From Crotophaga sulcirostris (taxonomy: Eukaryota > Chordata > Aves > Cuculiformes > Crotophagidae), in assembly GCA_013397455.1 (NCBI GenBank), contig VYZB01000168.1:309889-373888 (forward strand): a stretch of 64,000 bases of DNA. The letters are read 5' to 3'. Shown in pieces: positions 1 through 18,900 of this stretch (position 1 is the stretch's first letter; every line of letters begins with the position of its first letter). A program made the position numbers and the translations under genes. The notes beneath the pieces are model-generated. The model saw only the letters and a program-made list of their open reading frames with translations, had not been told where the DNA came from and did not search any database.

Positions 1-6306
<6,306 letters not shown>

Positions 6307-7903
6307 AAAAATATGTGCAGGGGCTCACCATCTGAAATAAAAAGTGAACTACAGAGAAATTATTGTTCTAATTTATGGCAGAGAATAAATCTGCATGTGC
6401 TGCCATTCAAAAGCAATCAGAGAGATGACTTGTCAGCATGTGATGCTGCTTCATTTGAGCTTAAAACTGCCATCCAGCTGTTCCTATGATGTTGTTTTGC
6501 TATGAAATAGATATTTGTCAACTAAAAACGACAATAAGGAATTTATGCATTAAAATATGGTTATAGATTTATTTTTTTTACTTAATCCTGTTAGGTTGTT
6601 GTAATTGATGTCTAAAACTTCCATGGTATTCCAGTGCTTTCTGTGTACAATGACAGACAACTTACACTGAAGGCATTTAGGCTGTATATATGTATTAGGA
6701 GGTTTAGCCAGTTCAGACTTTTTTGGTGTGGGTTCTGTTAGTTTTTTATATGAAATGAGCTAATTCTCTTACCTTGCAGTCTGTGACTTCCATTTTTGTT
6801 AAGCAGTGTATACTTAGTCCCAATCCTGGAATATCTCATACAAAGTCGATGTTGCAGGAGTTACAATTTTGCTTTGGTGTAGTGTGATAGACCTCTACAA
6901 AATTCTCTTGTTCATTTATCTTACCAGTCTTTGATATCAATGCTTTCTTGTTTAGTTCCTCAGAAGGCTAATGGTTGACTGCAGTGGGATATGGAAGAGA
7001 GAGTGCTGCAACTACAGCAAAAGCAAATAGTGTATGATTCATCAGGATTTATATTTAAGTAGGGAGGATACTAATGCTGTTTTAAAAAACATTGATAAAA
7101 CCTAATGTAAAATACTGTTTTCAGTCCTGAGTCTTCCCCTGTTCAAGACAAAAAAGAAGTTAGTGCCAAAATTGTGGAGAAGGGCTGCTTAAGACGATGG
7201 GGGCCCAGAGAACCTGAGAAAGTTCTAGTATGCTTATGAATAGCGACTGGCCATATACGAGCAGGTCAAGATGGTAGGGAGGTGAACAGGGTGAGAGATG
7301 ATGCTGAGACAAAAAGGGGCTGTTCCAGCCATAGGCCACTGCTGGAATAGAAATTAATAGAGATACACAGTCTGCAAATTGAACATGAAGTTTGAGGAGT
7401 GTTCGTGAAAGTTTGAGCAATCGGACTTTCAGAGTTTAGCGCTAAAGGCTTAACAAAGAAAAAGCCTTTTTTATGATGGAGCTTGTTTGGCTTATGAAGG
7501 GAATTCAGTGATATGTTGTCTCTGTCAGCAGGGATTGCCCTTGATGACCCAGAAGATCCCTTGTAGCACTGCGGCACTTAGATTGATTGAAAGAGTTTGG
7601 TCTGTTTGTGCTAAATTATATACACATCAACAGGCTTAGCTGGGCATGGAACAGTTCCTGGAAAATATTAAATCTGATGTACTTAAGAGCCATAAGATGT
7701 GACTGCAACTCTTTTACACTGATTTCACTGAAGTCAGTATTTGTTGAGTATTACATCTCACTTATTCAGTCAGCTCATGAATGTGGGTGGGATATATATT
7801 CCCGATTAATATTTTTTGATTTATGCACATACAGCTTTCACTGATTCATGTGAAGTTTATTTGGCTACTGGGAAGTAGGCATGCTTCTTATTTTTTCGGG
7901 GTG

Positions 7904-7938
7904 NNNNNNNNNNNNNNNNNNNNNNNNNNNNNNNNNNN
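7904..7938. other. Assembly gap (35 N) in G-rich sequence
   Basis: There are 35 undetermined bases. The left flank is TTTTTTCGGGGTG and the right flank is GGGAGGGGGGTG. The G-rich flanks suggest the gap reflects a hard-to-sequence G tract rather than a missing gene. The open frame spanning it (7823-8035, +) is an artefact. Confidence 0.97.
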
Positions 7939-10900
7939 GGGAGGGGGGTGTTCATGTGTTTTTCCCTTTATGAGAAATAGATTGCACAAGGATGAATACT
8001 TTTTCAGAAGTCTGGTAGACATGGCAGAAGGTTAATGCATGCAATTTTACACTTCATAAAACTCTGTAAAACCTAGAAATATAAAACAGGGTTATAATTT
8101 AAAACAATATAATTTTAACTACTGCAATACTTGCCTATCATACCTGAATGATTAAAGATCCTCAATGTACCTCTGATCAGTTAATTTTTTTATCTTAAAG
8201 CTTGTTGCAGAGACAAGAAATAGTAGAAATGACTTACCGAACCTGAATACAGATTCCAGCTATTTTCAAGTACAGCAAATTCTTCAGGTTCTTCTGAAAT
8301 GTAGAGTTCACTTGCAAATAAGATATCAGGGATATAATACTATAAGAAAAAAAACCTTCAAGTCTAGTAAAATCAATTTTACTTACCTTCTTTTTTTCTC
8401 CTCCAAAGCTAATTTATTATCTATAAAAATTCTTTATCTAGCCCAGTATTTAAAATTACGCTACAAGAATAAATCGGCACTTCTGATATAACTGCAGCTA
8501 TCCAGTGAAGTGTAATTTCAACTTGGTAAAGGCTGAATTTGAATAGCATGGGGAGTGCAGGTTTTTTTTTCAACAGCATGTATTTTGTGATTTTTTTCAT
8601 ATTAATAGTCTTGCAGCAAAGATATGCCTTTTGTGCTTGAAATTCCTACTTTAAAGGCAGATTTTCCTCATTTTGTTGTGGTTGATTTATTTATTTTGTT
8701 TTGAGAAGCTGTGTGGACCCATCTGTTTGAATTCATTGCTAATGAACTGTGGCAAAAGCCCTGGGGGACAGGGGAGTAGATGGTGGACAGTGACCTCACT
8801 GCAAAACTTTAAGTAACTGTCTGTATTCGAGTAAATACCTGTCTGCAGCCTAAGCTTACATTTGCCTTGGAATTGTCACTGCTGTCTTGGATAGGTAACA
8901 AAGACTAAATTTATATGCAAACTTATAAGTCAAATCTATCCTTCCATTGCAGCTGAAACTTTGAAATTTGAATGGTTCTTAATAGGGCATGCAGTTAATA
9001 GAGGACAACCCTAATGAGCATGCTGTGAATCTTAAACAGGGCAGCCTGTTGTGGGGGTTGCCAAATACTTATTGCAGAATTAAGGAAAGCTAGACTTCAA
9101 GTAGTCTTCTGGTCTACTCCTTTTCGCTAAAGCTGTATTGTAAGACACTGTGGACTGCTCTCATCTTGCAGTTTGATCAAAAGTAGGTATTTTGGCTTAG
9201 TTTTTTTGCTGGGTCTTCCCACTTAAAGCTGATTTCTTTCAAAATAAGTCTGATCTAAAGTGTTTCAACCAGTTCCAAACCAAAAAGAGGATCGCACCTT
9301 TATTTTGTCTATAATAAACTCTTGCAGCTTTTTTTCTAAACAATTCTACTGCTGCTGATCTTTAGAGATGTGATGCTTAATGATATAAGGTGTGTGAGCT
9401 GTGATGACATCTGCTGTTCTCCTTAAAATCCACCCACCTGGACCAAACTGGAAAATCCAGTAACAGATAATCCTAATCTTTTGATACCCTCCACAATGAA
9501 AACATTTTATAGCCATGAGGATGAGAGTGGGAAAAATCAGTCTCCTGAGAGGGAAGATTAAGGAGGAAATAAAGGGGAAAGCGTAAGTGGAGGCTGTGCT
9601 GGGAAGTGAGAACTAGAACCTGGCTGGAAGAAAAGACCTGGAAAAGGAGGTTGTGCTAGGTGTGACTGATGGGAAAGAAATAAGCACAGTGGCTTGTGAG
9701 TTCATCATTATTTGGGAGAAGGAATCAGGTTTAAGGAAGAGCCAGAATGGAGGCAAGTGGCCTAGGATCAGTGCTGATAGAAGGAGGGATCTGTCTGTTC
9801 TGTGTGTTCTAGCATCCTCCAAACTTTGAAACAGAATTTGGAACTGAGCTTATGTGAGAAGGCTCACTACATGTTACATACCTGTGTGTCTTTCTCAGGA
9901 TCCGTTCTTAGTATTTGTCTTCTCCTTGCTTCCGTATTCCCAGATCATTATGGACGCATTCCGGGTGACTGAACTGTGCTTCTAGTAGCAATCTAAATTC
10001 TGGCATTGTCTTTTGGAGTGTTTGACTTGCAAGTTCAATGTTCTTCTAAATTTTGTTGTTTCGTTAGATTTTCAGAATAAGGAATGAGCAGCTCTCACAC
10101 CATCTTATGCTCTTATGGTACTTGTGCTGTCCCTTTTTCCACTTCTGTTAAGAGCTGTTGAGAGAAAAGCTTCTGTCTTTCTTTTGATTATTTTTTTTCT
10201 GGCATATTTTCAAGCACCTATTATTGATTTAGGTCTCAAATACGATTTCATTTGAGAAACAGGAAAATATCTTTTGTAAGATGCCCCAGTACTGTCATGA
10301 TAGATGTTTTAGGAAAAAAATGATAATAATGAGATTATTAAGAAACAAATACTACTGTTATTTCAAAGCCCAAAGAAATTACATTATGGTCTTAGCTCTT
10401 CTGTTTATCTCCATTAGGGATTTTTTTTTGTCTAAATCTGGTGGTGCTGCATAAATGAAGAAATGAAACCCGCCTTAACATTTCTTTAAAGATTTATTAG
10501 CTGGGGAAGAATAAACTTTTTTTAAAAAAAACCACCGACCTGGTTATTGAATTCTAAGATGAAATTATAATTTTGGAGAAAATAGGGAGGAAAAGAAAAG
10601 AAGAGATTCTGTTTTTTACAAACTTATTTTTTTCTTTTTGTAAATTTAAACTCATCCGCCCTACTAAATTGCTCTTTTGGTTTGTACTCAGAATGTACCT
10701 GGATTACTTAAGCTTTTTGTTGCTACTACTTTCTCACTGAAAATGATGTGCTGATTTGAAGCCCCAGCCAGGTTCATACAACAAATCACATATCATTTAC
10801 TTGGCTGGTCTTAAAACGCTTACAGAAGCTGTTTACATATGTCCTTAATATTGTAACTTAGGACTACTTAATTAGTTGATTTTGCATGCAGTTAACATGA

Positions 10901-11869
10901 ATATTAATTCAACAAAACTAGTTCATTTGCTGATATTGTTAGTGAGAGATGGGATATTAATTTGCTGGAAGAATAATGGGCTGCTTATAAGCATTATCTA
11001 GTGTCTTTAATAAAACACTTTCAGTTTTGCCACAGTACTCTTCATTATGTTACTCTTGCATACTCATAAATTAGTGCTATTTACGTATTTTTTCCTTTTC
11101 CTGTCTTTCTACGTTAATGTAGAATTAGTATTATTTTTCAGAACAAAAATGTTTGCTGAGGTACTTAATGCCAAAGAGCAAAATGATAGAAAAGCAGGTA
11201 TCAGCGTGCAGAATTTACTTGTTTGTTCTGTCATACTTACTTTTCTCTGTAATTTTGAATTTGCTCTTCTAAAAATGAGGAGAAAAATAAGCACTTTCTC
11301 TATTTTCTTCCCTTTTTCAATCTGACCTACCAAGCTGTTATTAAAAATGAGGAAGCAAAACAATAGATCTTGCATAGAAAGCTTTTGGCAATATGCTTTT
11401 TGGTCCCAGTGTTCTGTGTGCACCTCCCCAGTGCTGCCATTTGCAGAAACACTGTTAGTCTGGACTCACAATGACAACACAGAGTGTCATAGGGATGGGG
11501 TATGGAAATTAACAATGTCTATATGAAAGTTGGACCCCTGCCCTTGTGCCCCACCCCCAAATGACAAATGACAAGAAGAAAAATTTGCTGTTTTGCAGGT
11601 GCTTTTGAAAGTCAGGCTAACTGTGTAAAATTCAGTAGCAATTTTAGAACTCGGTGTCTGTGTGATTTCATTTTTGTTTTTTTTTTTTTCTTTTGGTGCA
11701 GTTTCTGTAGTACAATTTCTGATAGTATAGTTTCTGACAAATTACAAACTGAGAGATTGGAATGGCCATCATTTCTCTTTTATTTCTCAATTTGGCTCCC
11801 TCAGCCTATAGTTTTAAAGTGTTTCCCTTCCAATTTTTCGTAAGTGAATGCATACTGTATGCATAGTGT

Positions 11870-12341
11870 TGGAACGGATCTAGAGGAGGCCATGAAGTGG
11901 TCAGAGCACCGAAGCACCTCTGCTATAAGCACAGTCTGAGAGAGTTGGGGTTGTTCAACCTGGAAGTTGGGGTTGTTCAGCCTGGGGAGACCTTAGAGCA
12001 ACCTTACAGTAAGTGAAGGTGCTACAGGAAAGCTGGGGAGGGACTTTTTACAAGTGCACGTAGAGATGGGATGAGGGCGAATGGCTTTAAATTGGAAGGG
12101 GGGAGATTCAGATTAGACATTAGGAAGAGATTCTTCACACTGATAGGGGTTGAGGCCTTGGCACAGGTTGCCGAGGGAAGCTGTGGGTGCCCCCTCCCTG
12201 GAGGTGTTTGAGGCCAGGCTGGATGGGGCCTTGAGCAGCCTGGGCTGGTGGGAGGTGTCCGTGCCCATGACAGGGGGTAGAACTGGGTGGGCTTTAAGGT
12301 CCCTTCAAACCCAAACCATTCCATGGTTCTGTGATTCTGAA
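11870..12341 (+). mobile_element. CR1 LINE, 5'-truncated 3' end (sense)
   Basis: The sequence follows the avian CR1 3' region. It starts with a degraded end of ORF2 (GAGTTGGGGTTGTTCAACCTGG, Leu-Gly-Leu-Phe-style motif). It continues through the AGATTAGACATTAGGAAGAG segment, the CCCTCCCTGGAGGTGTT segment and GGTCCCTTCAAACCCAAACC, and ends with TTCCATGGTTCTGTGATTCT, a decayed copy of the CR1 terminal short repeat. Frameshifts and small deletions are frequent, so it encodes nothing. A 22-bp unit is tandemly duplicated at 11943-11986. The copy lies in the sense orientation inside the KIAA1328 U12 intron. Confidence 0.93.
11943..11986 (+). repeat. 22-bp tandem duplication inside the CR1
   Basis: Two adjacent 22-bp copies (11943-11964 and 11965-11986) of AGTTGGGGTTGTTCA.CCTGG. 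differ at two positions. Other CR1 copies carry this segment once, so it is a local duplication after insertion. Confidence 0.85.
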
Positions 12342-15300
12342 TTTTTGTGCATCGCAGTTTGTTTGAAGGCATGTCAAGAGAATGAAAAATCAGTATTTTG
12401 CTCCTTTCTTCCATTTTATGCAACTGCTTCACTCTTTGAAGGTGTTTACCTTACTGTTATTATAAGTCTCCTACTAGTAAATGTTTCTAAGCAACCATTA
12501 TGGTCTATTGAATAAAAGCTGAACTTATTAAAAAGTCCCTGCATATTTATATGCTATTCTGTAACAGCAGTATTGGCTAAATAATGTATGTATTTAAGAA
12601 ATTTTTAAATGTAGAAGAATCAGTCAAGGACTATTGGGTAAATAAGATATTTTAAATTTTTCATGAACTTTTAAACTAAAACAAGGTGAAACATATTGTA
12701 ATGTTGAGTGTGTAGATGGATCAATGACTGGAGATTCATTTAAAGCTCGGCTTTCTATGTTTAATCCTAGCTAGTGCCTTAAAGCACAAGCTAGCAGCGC
12801 TGGCCATGCTATGAAATTATCCAGAACCAACAAACAGCACCTAAACAGTCAAAATCAGCAAAAGATAAGATATATAGGTATTTTGCCCTGAACCTCGGCC
12901 ATGGCAATCTCATATATCAACATCAGTTATCATAAGGAAAAAACCTGAAGTAGGTCAAGTAAAAGGTATTTCTTTGTAGAAGTCAGACTGGTGAGAAGGG
13001 CTGTGTTTCAGATGAAAGGCAGATCTTTTTTTTTCTGGGTGCTAAAACTGAGCAGGGTACTTACCTGACTGAACTTGGCCCCTGCTTTGTGGCTATTGCT
13101 GAAACTCTTGGTTTTAGGCATGTAAGTTTTCAAAGTGATGTTTTTTTGAGTTATATTTTCCTTTATGACATTTGGCTCATTTGGAAACAAAGACTGAGAT
13201 CTCTTAAAAGGAGGCACAAATGGGAAAATGAGATCATTAATTGTTGAAGCTGGTACTGTAACAAATTGACTAGAAATGTGGATTCAGAGAAATTGATGTA
13301 CTTTATCCTTCCAAACTAAATGAATTCTCCATCTGCTTCAGCTTCTGAACTATAATGAGGACGTTGGGCTGACTCTGCTATTGGTTTCTCTGTCTTCCTG
13401 AACTATTTTGGAAAGTTTAAACATTTCTTGCATGATTAAATACACTTTCAATAAATCAATCTCATAATAATTGTTGTTCAGGAGAGTTCATTATTCAGTT
13501 TAGTCTTTTAAATTACTGTTCTTCTTTAAAGGATTCTTCTGATGTAATGGCTTCTGCTAAATCCATTTGCCATGCTCTGGCTTGTAATTACTTTAGATTT
13601 GAAGAATAAAATGAATGGCTTTATTATTAATCAGTAGCAAATTTGTCTTACTGTTTTTAACCTTAGAGTGGCCTTCGCTCATGAAACAGTTTTAATGGTC
13701 TAGATAGCAAAACACTTCATAACTCTCTTTCAACAGAGATTTAGTGAAAGCAATCAGATAGTTTTATGTTTTTTTTTTTTTCTTTCCACTGCTCCTCCAT
13801 CAAATGTTTGTCACAGTGACTGTCATTGTGTGTGTGTTTTCTGTTGTATGCTGTCAGCTGCTGGCCCAGTGGAAGCCTGGTCTTACTACCTACTTTTAGA
13901 TTGTGAAATTTTTCTGGCTGGAGTACCCTTTATTTCTGCCTTACGCTGTGGAGAATATATTGCACTTAAACAGCATTAATTTAACATTGGCTATTATAGT
14001 GGACATTGCGCTGTATGAACTTTGTCGTGTTCATGCATGATGAAAACCTGAACTATGTCTTTGCTTCTTTCTATTGTTGTGGGGTTTTATAGTTCTTACT
14101 GTCAATGCTTTTATAGTCAGATGAGTTGCAAGTCTGTGCTGTAACTTTTAGTAGCAGAATGCCATCTTGGACTGAAGTTTTACAGCAGCTGAGGCTGGAA
14201 GGATAGCTGTCCTACCTGAAGTCTTCTCCACTTGGCATCCATTTTTGTCCACAGTGTCTTACAAAATTGTTCACATTCTAAGCTGCTTAGAAAGACTGCT
14301 TAGAAAATAAAAGTGAGCTAGTTGTAGAGTTACAGGCACTCAATAAATCTCAGCTTTTAATTTCTGGAGGGATTCATTACTGTAACAGCACTGTGTTGGT
14401 TTTGTTTCCAGAATCAATTGTGATGTTTAACCAAGGCTAAGAATTTTGCAAATAATGCCAAGGAATTGGAGAAAACATCCAAAGAAGCATGAATTGTGTC
14501 CTTGAAGTCTTAATTACATAGCTGTCTAGGAGGTCATTAAAAGTGTTAAGTGTAAAACTGAATGGAGTTTATCCAGGTACAAGAACTTCACAGAAGACCT
14601 CCATCTGTACCTTTTATCCTTAATGCCATTCGTGTTATATCTCCTTGCTCTGGTTTCAGGATTTGTTGTTTTTCGTTTCATATCTACATTTTTCTGCTCA
14701 TATATTAGGGTGTGTATGTTTATTTAAATGGATTTTTAATTTTGAAAATGCTAAGTTATTACTGATGACAGTATGGTCACTTTCATTGTGTATATGTCAG
14801 GAGTTTTACAAAAAGGATAGCCCCTACTTGGGCCAAAAAACACCCTATATAGCATAGGGTTATATATAGGACCTACAGTTGTAGTAATAAAGATTATGTT
14901 GCTGATAAGTTCCCCTCAAGGCCCCATGATGGTAATACCCCTATATTTTGTCTTTAAAGAAAACTGCTGAGAGGCAATAATTTTTTTTGTATGTGTCCCA
15001 TTTTCATTAATGCATGGTAATTGATGGAGTTGCAGTGACTTGTAACAGTAATGAGTTCTAAACATAAGAATGCACTCCTTTCTAATAAGTGAGCACTGCT
15101 GGGGTTTAAAAGCGTACTAAATCAGTTGCTTTAGTATGAATTTATTAGTTTTTTTCAGCATTAGCTTTAATAGTAGTTATTTACATAAGCGTACATCCCA
15201 TTAACCGCCATCAGGGCTGGAAAACATGCTGAACTGTTCATATTTTCATATAATTATTGAACATAATGGTTTCATTTGCATTTCTAAACAGTGATGTTTC

Positions 15301-15960
15301 TGTCAGGCTTGGAAATAGTGTCTTTACGCAGTCCCTATTTCACATCCACTTATTTGACATCGTTAAATTTTATGCTAATGTGCTTCCCTAGAATATCATC
15401 AGTAGGACAGATGCTTGCGCTTTAATATACAAATCAGAGATGCTTTTCCCTCCCCCCTCCCCTGAACTGCAAAAGAAATAAAAAAGCATATCTGCACTTT
15501 TTAGATATAGTTTGTTTCATTCTAAAGAATCTGTAAGAATTAAAGAACTTAGCTTTCACCCTACTAGACGCTTCCAAATGTTGTAACAGATACCTTCTTT
15601 ATGAAAGGTGGAAGACAATCCTACGCAAGAAGGAGGAGGAGCCTTCTAAAATTCAAGGTAATGACGTGTTAAAATGGAGTTTGTAACCTTGAGGTTGCCT
15701 CATGTATAAGGCACAGAACCTTGCACAGCAAGCTACCTAAACCAGGCAGTGGTCCACAGACTGGCGTTCCAGGCAGCAGACCGTCGCTGTAGAGGAGGTT
15801 CAGGAAGGAAGAGGTTTCAACTGCTAGGCTCAGTGCTTGTCAGCAGAATTGCATTTGGAATTTGTACGTTGTCAGGTGTTTAGACTTGCATTTCAGGGAG
15901 ATTTTTTTGTTTTGTAATTCTGCAGACAGGCAAAGGTCTGTTAGCCCTTGCTAACCGAGT

Positions 15961-15976
15961 GGTGGTGGTGGTGGTT
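15961..15976. repeat. (GGT)n trinucleotide repeat
   Basis: Five GGT units in a row at 15961-15975 (GGTGGTGGTGGTGGT), with one more T at 15976, in otherwise unremarkable intron sequence. Confidence 0.85.
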
Positions 15977-18900
15977 CCTGTATGATCAGTTTGCTTTGAT
16001 TCTTCATATGTCATGTAAGAGCTTTGATACGTGTACTGAAGTTAACAGTGGAAGCAGAACATCAAAACCTAAGAGATAGAGCCAGTAATTGCAGTTCTGA
16101 ATGTATAAATGTCAGAATAAAAAGAGATAAATAAATAGAATCAACGCAATCACTAAAACCACACTGCTTTTCTTTCATTTAAAAATGAAATTAATATATT
16201 GTCTCTTGTTCTGTACAGTTGTAAGTAGATTGGCAAAGGTAGAGCGGATGAGTGCAATCTACAGTAAACAGTTGTAGTCACAGGAAAAAGTAAATGTCCA
16301 GTTGTGTAGTATGTTGCTTACAAGCCAGACGTGACCCATGGGAATGACCATGGAAACTCAGTGACTCTCCAGCTCAATTCTTTGCTTTTGCTGACTTACT
16401 GTTTGTGACATTGTGGAACTATGCTGTCTTCTCTCCTACTCCTGTGGAAAAATTTGGGGTACTGCTTGCTGGCCTGTGTGTGACATGAAAGGTTTAATGT
16501 CTGCACATTGCTTAATTATGGCATATCGTGGACACCCTCAGCCTTGAGCAATGCTAACATTGTATATCTCTGAAAATCTTAACAAAAATGTTAGGGCTAA
16601 TCAAGAGACTGAGAATTTTATCGCACAGATTTGTCATTTTCATTGTGTTTTATACATAAAAAAAAGTGTTAAATGCTCTTCTTCTTGAGCATGTGTTAGA
16701 AGAAGGTTTGAAGGAGGCACCTAAATGGAAAAGGGTGCTTGGACTGAAATGAAAAGGCATATTTTATGCACAAAGGACCGTGTGAGCAAACTGGAGGGAT
16801 ATGCTCTGAAGGATTCTGGGCTTATGGTGTCTTTAATTATATATGATTAACAATTTGCTAGTTGCTTTGCAGACCAGTATAGAGACAAAATTCCCTGCTG
16901 AGAAATGCTTGCAGTCCAAGATCTCATTCTGGTGGTGTGTGTGAATTTCAGCAGTAGAGCTATATTTTAAGTCACAAGAAGTTGCAATATTAAAACAACA
17001 AAAAATCTACATTCATTATCTCAGAGAGAACCATTGGCTTTTAAAGTTTATCTGTTGCAGTTTTGATCTTGCAACAGTGCATGCAATCAGTTTATAGGAA
17101 ACAATTTGGAGCAAGGTGCTTTTTGGTAGAGCTTTAACTCAGGATTAAAATAGAATGTACAAAAGTGGGGTAGCAGTTGGTGAGATGTGCTAATTTCAGC
17201 TATGAAGTACTGGGAAATTTGAAGATAACACCTCTGGCATGCAGAGCAGACTGTTGTACTGTAGACTTTCTGAGCTGACCTCTTGTCAACTTCTCATTTG
17301 AGTCCTGGAAAGAAGGCTCTAGGTAATTGACAAGTATCCTTATTTTAATATGTGATCGTAAAAAGGTAAAGTATAGTGATTTTTAACATCAGAAGATTAA
17401 CATTTTACCTTTAAATAAAATATGATTAACTGGTTCAGAATTAAAAGTAATAGAACTGAAATATTCAAACTATGACTCTGTAGTGTCAGATTATGCATCA
17501 AGTGTGACAGTTTAAGTACTGAAGTGATTTAAAATTGAGCCAGCTGACGGATGTATATCCCAGGCATCTAGAATAAAATGGAATAAAACAATCATGGCTA
17601 TCAAAACTTTCTCAAACCCTCCTGGCTGAAGGAACCAGGAAATCAAAGAGAGGCATTGTTTACAGTGACTGTGTATTGCCCGGTGCAGGTGCAGTGAGGG
17701 AACACTCAACATGCTGCGATGGCATCCTAAACTATGATTTTAAGCCTGCCAGATGATGATTATGTTTAAATTTAATTGCCAGGCCAAGGCTTCTGGATTC
17801 ATCTACCTCCAGCAAGGTTCAAATATGATTGATCTGGCAATGCATCTTTTCTTTCTGCAGTTTGCAGTCAGCCAGGTTTCTTATTATCCCTGTACAGATT
17901 GATTTCTGGGAGATTGGCACGTGTTTTGATAAATGAAACCACATATTTACAATCTGAACTACTTAGTGTTACTGTTTAGAAATCTGAAAATGCCATTGTG
18001 AACGTTTGTCATTTGACTTCTGCATATTTTAAGTCCTGGTTAGTACAAATGAATTTTTTTCCCCACCTAGTCGTTCTGTAAATTCATCTTGAAATCTGAT
18101 AGTGAAGTAACATCTTGCTGTCTTCTGAAGTCCTGTAAATGAAGCTTTCTGAGTGCAATTTGGATATGTAGTCATCTTATTGCAGAGGTTATTTTTAGCG
18201 GTTTTGTGCATATTAAGCTATGGCACCTTGAAATTGTTCATGAAGAATCATGAAAAGGAGTGGAATATGGCTCATGTTCCAAAATGCAAAAATAAAAGAA
18301 GCAGTAAATAAAATGTACTGTGGTCACAGTAATTGGTGGATCTAATTTTGTTGACATCCAGGTAACAGGATGCTCAAGTAAGAGGATGTTGCTTTTGTGT
18401 AGTTACTTCAGAGAGCAGAACTTCAGTAATTATATAAAAATGTGAGCAAAGCACTTAACAACCTCCATGGTATGTCAGTTCTTCCAGTTAAGCTGCCCAG
18501 GTGCTTGTGTGGACTTCTTCATATTTCATTATCTTCAGGGAGAACTTTTTGGTAGCTATAAATACTGTTAGCCACCCTGATGAATAATCCTTAGATGCTT
18601 TTAAAGATATTACTCATCATCTCTTAACAGTGCAGAGTGAGCACAGCTCTTAATGTCCAGCTGTCACTTCAGGTAGCTGGTAGCTGGACAAGTCCTGTGA
18701 GGCCTTACTACTCTGTTTCAATACAAATAACCATATCTAACTTGCCAACGGTCTTTGATTTAACCTGCCAATAAATCTACAGAATAAGTTTATCCTATGA
18801 ATAGAGGTAAATTAAAAATTAGAAATATGTTTCTAATTATCTGCTGAGAGTAGTTGTGGGAGCAAGTAATACAAACTTACCTTCAGGACAGAATTTGATT

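Noticed and set aside
12022..12515. Open frames of 121-136 codons on both strands
   Set aside because: They lie in the CR1 3' region, whose GC-rich sequence gives chance long frames; neither matches a CR1 protein.
18654..18690. Hairpin TGTCCAGCT … AGCTGGACA as a microRNA candidate
   Set aside because: The stem is only 9 bp with a 19-nt loop, far too short for a microRNA precursor.
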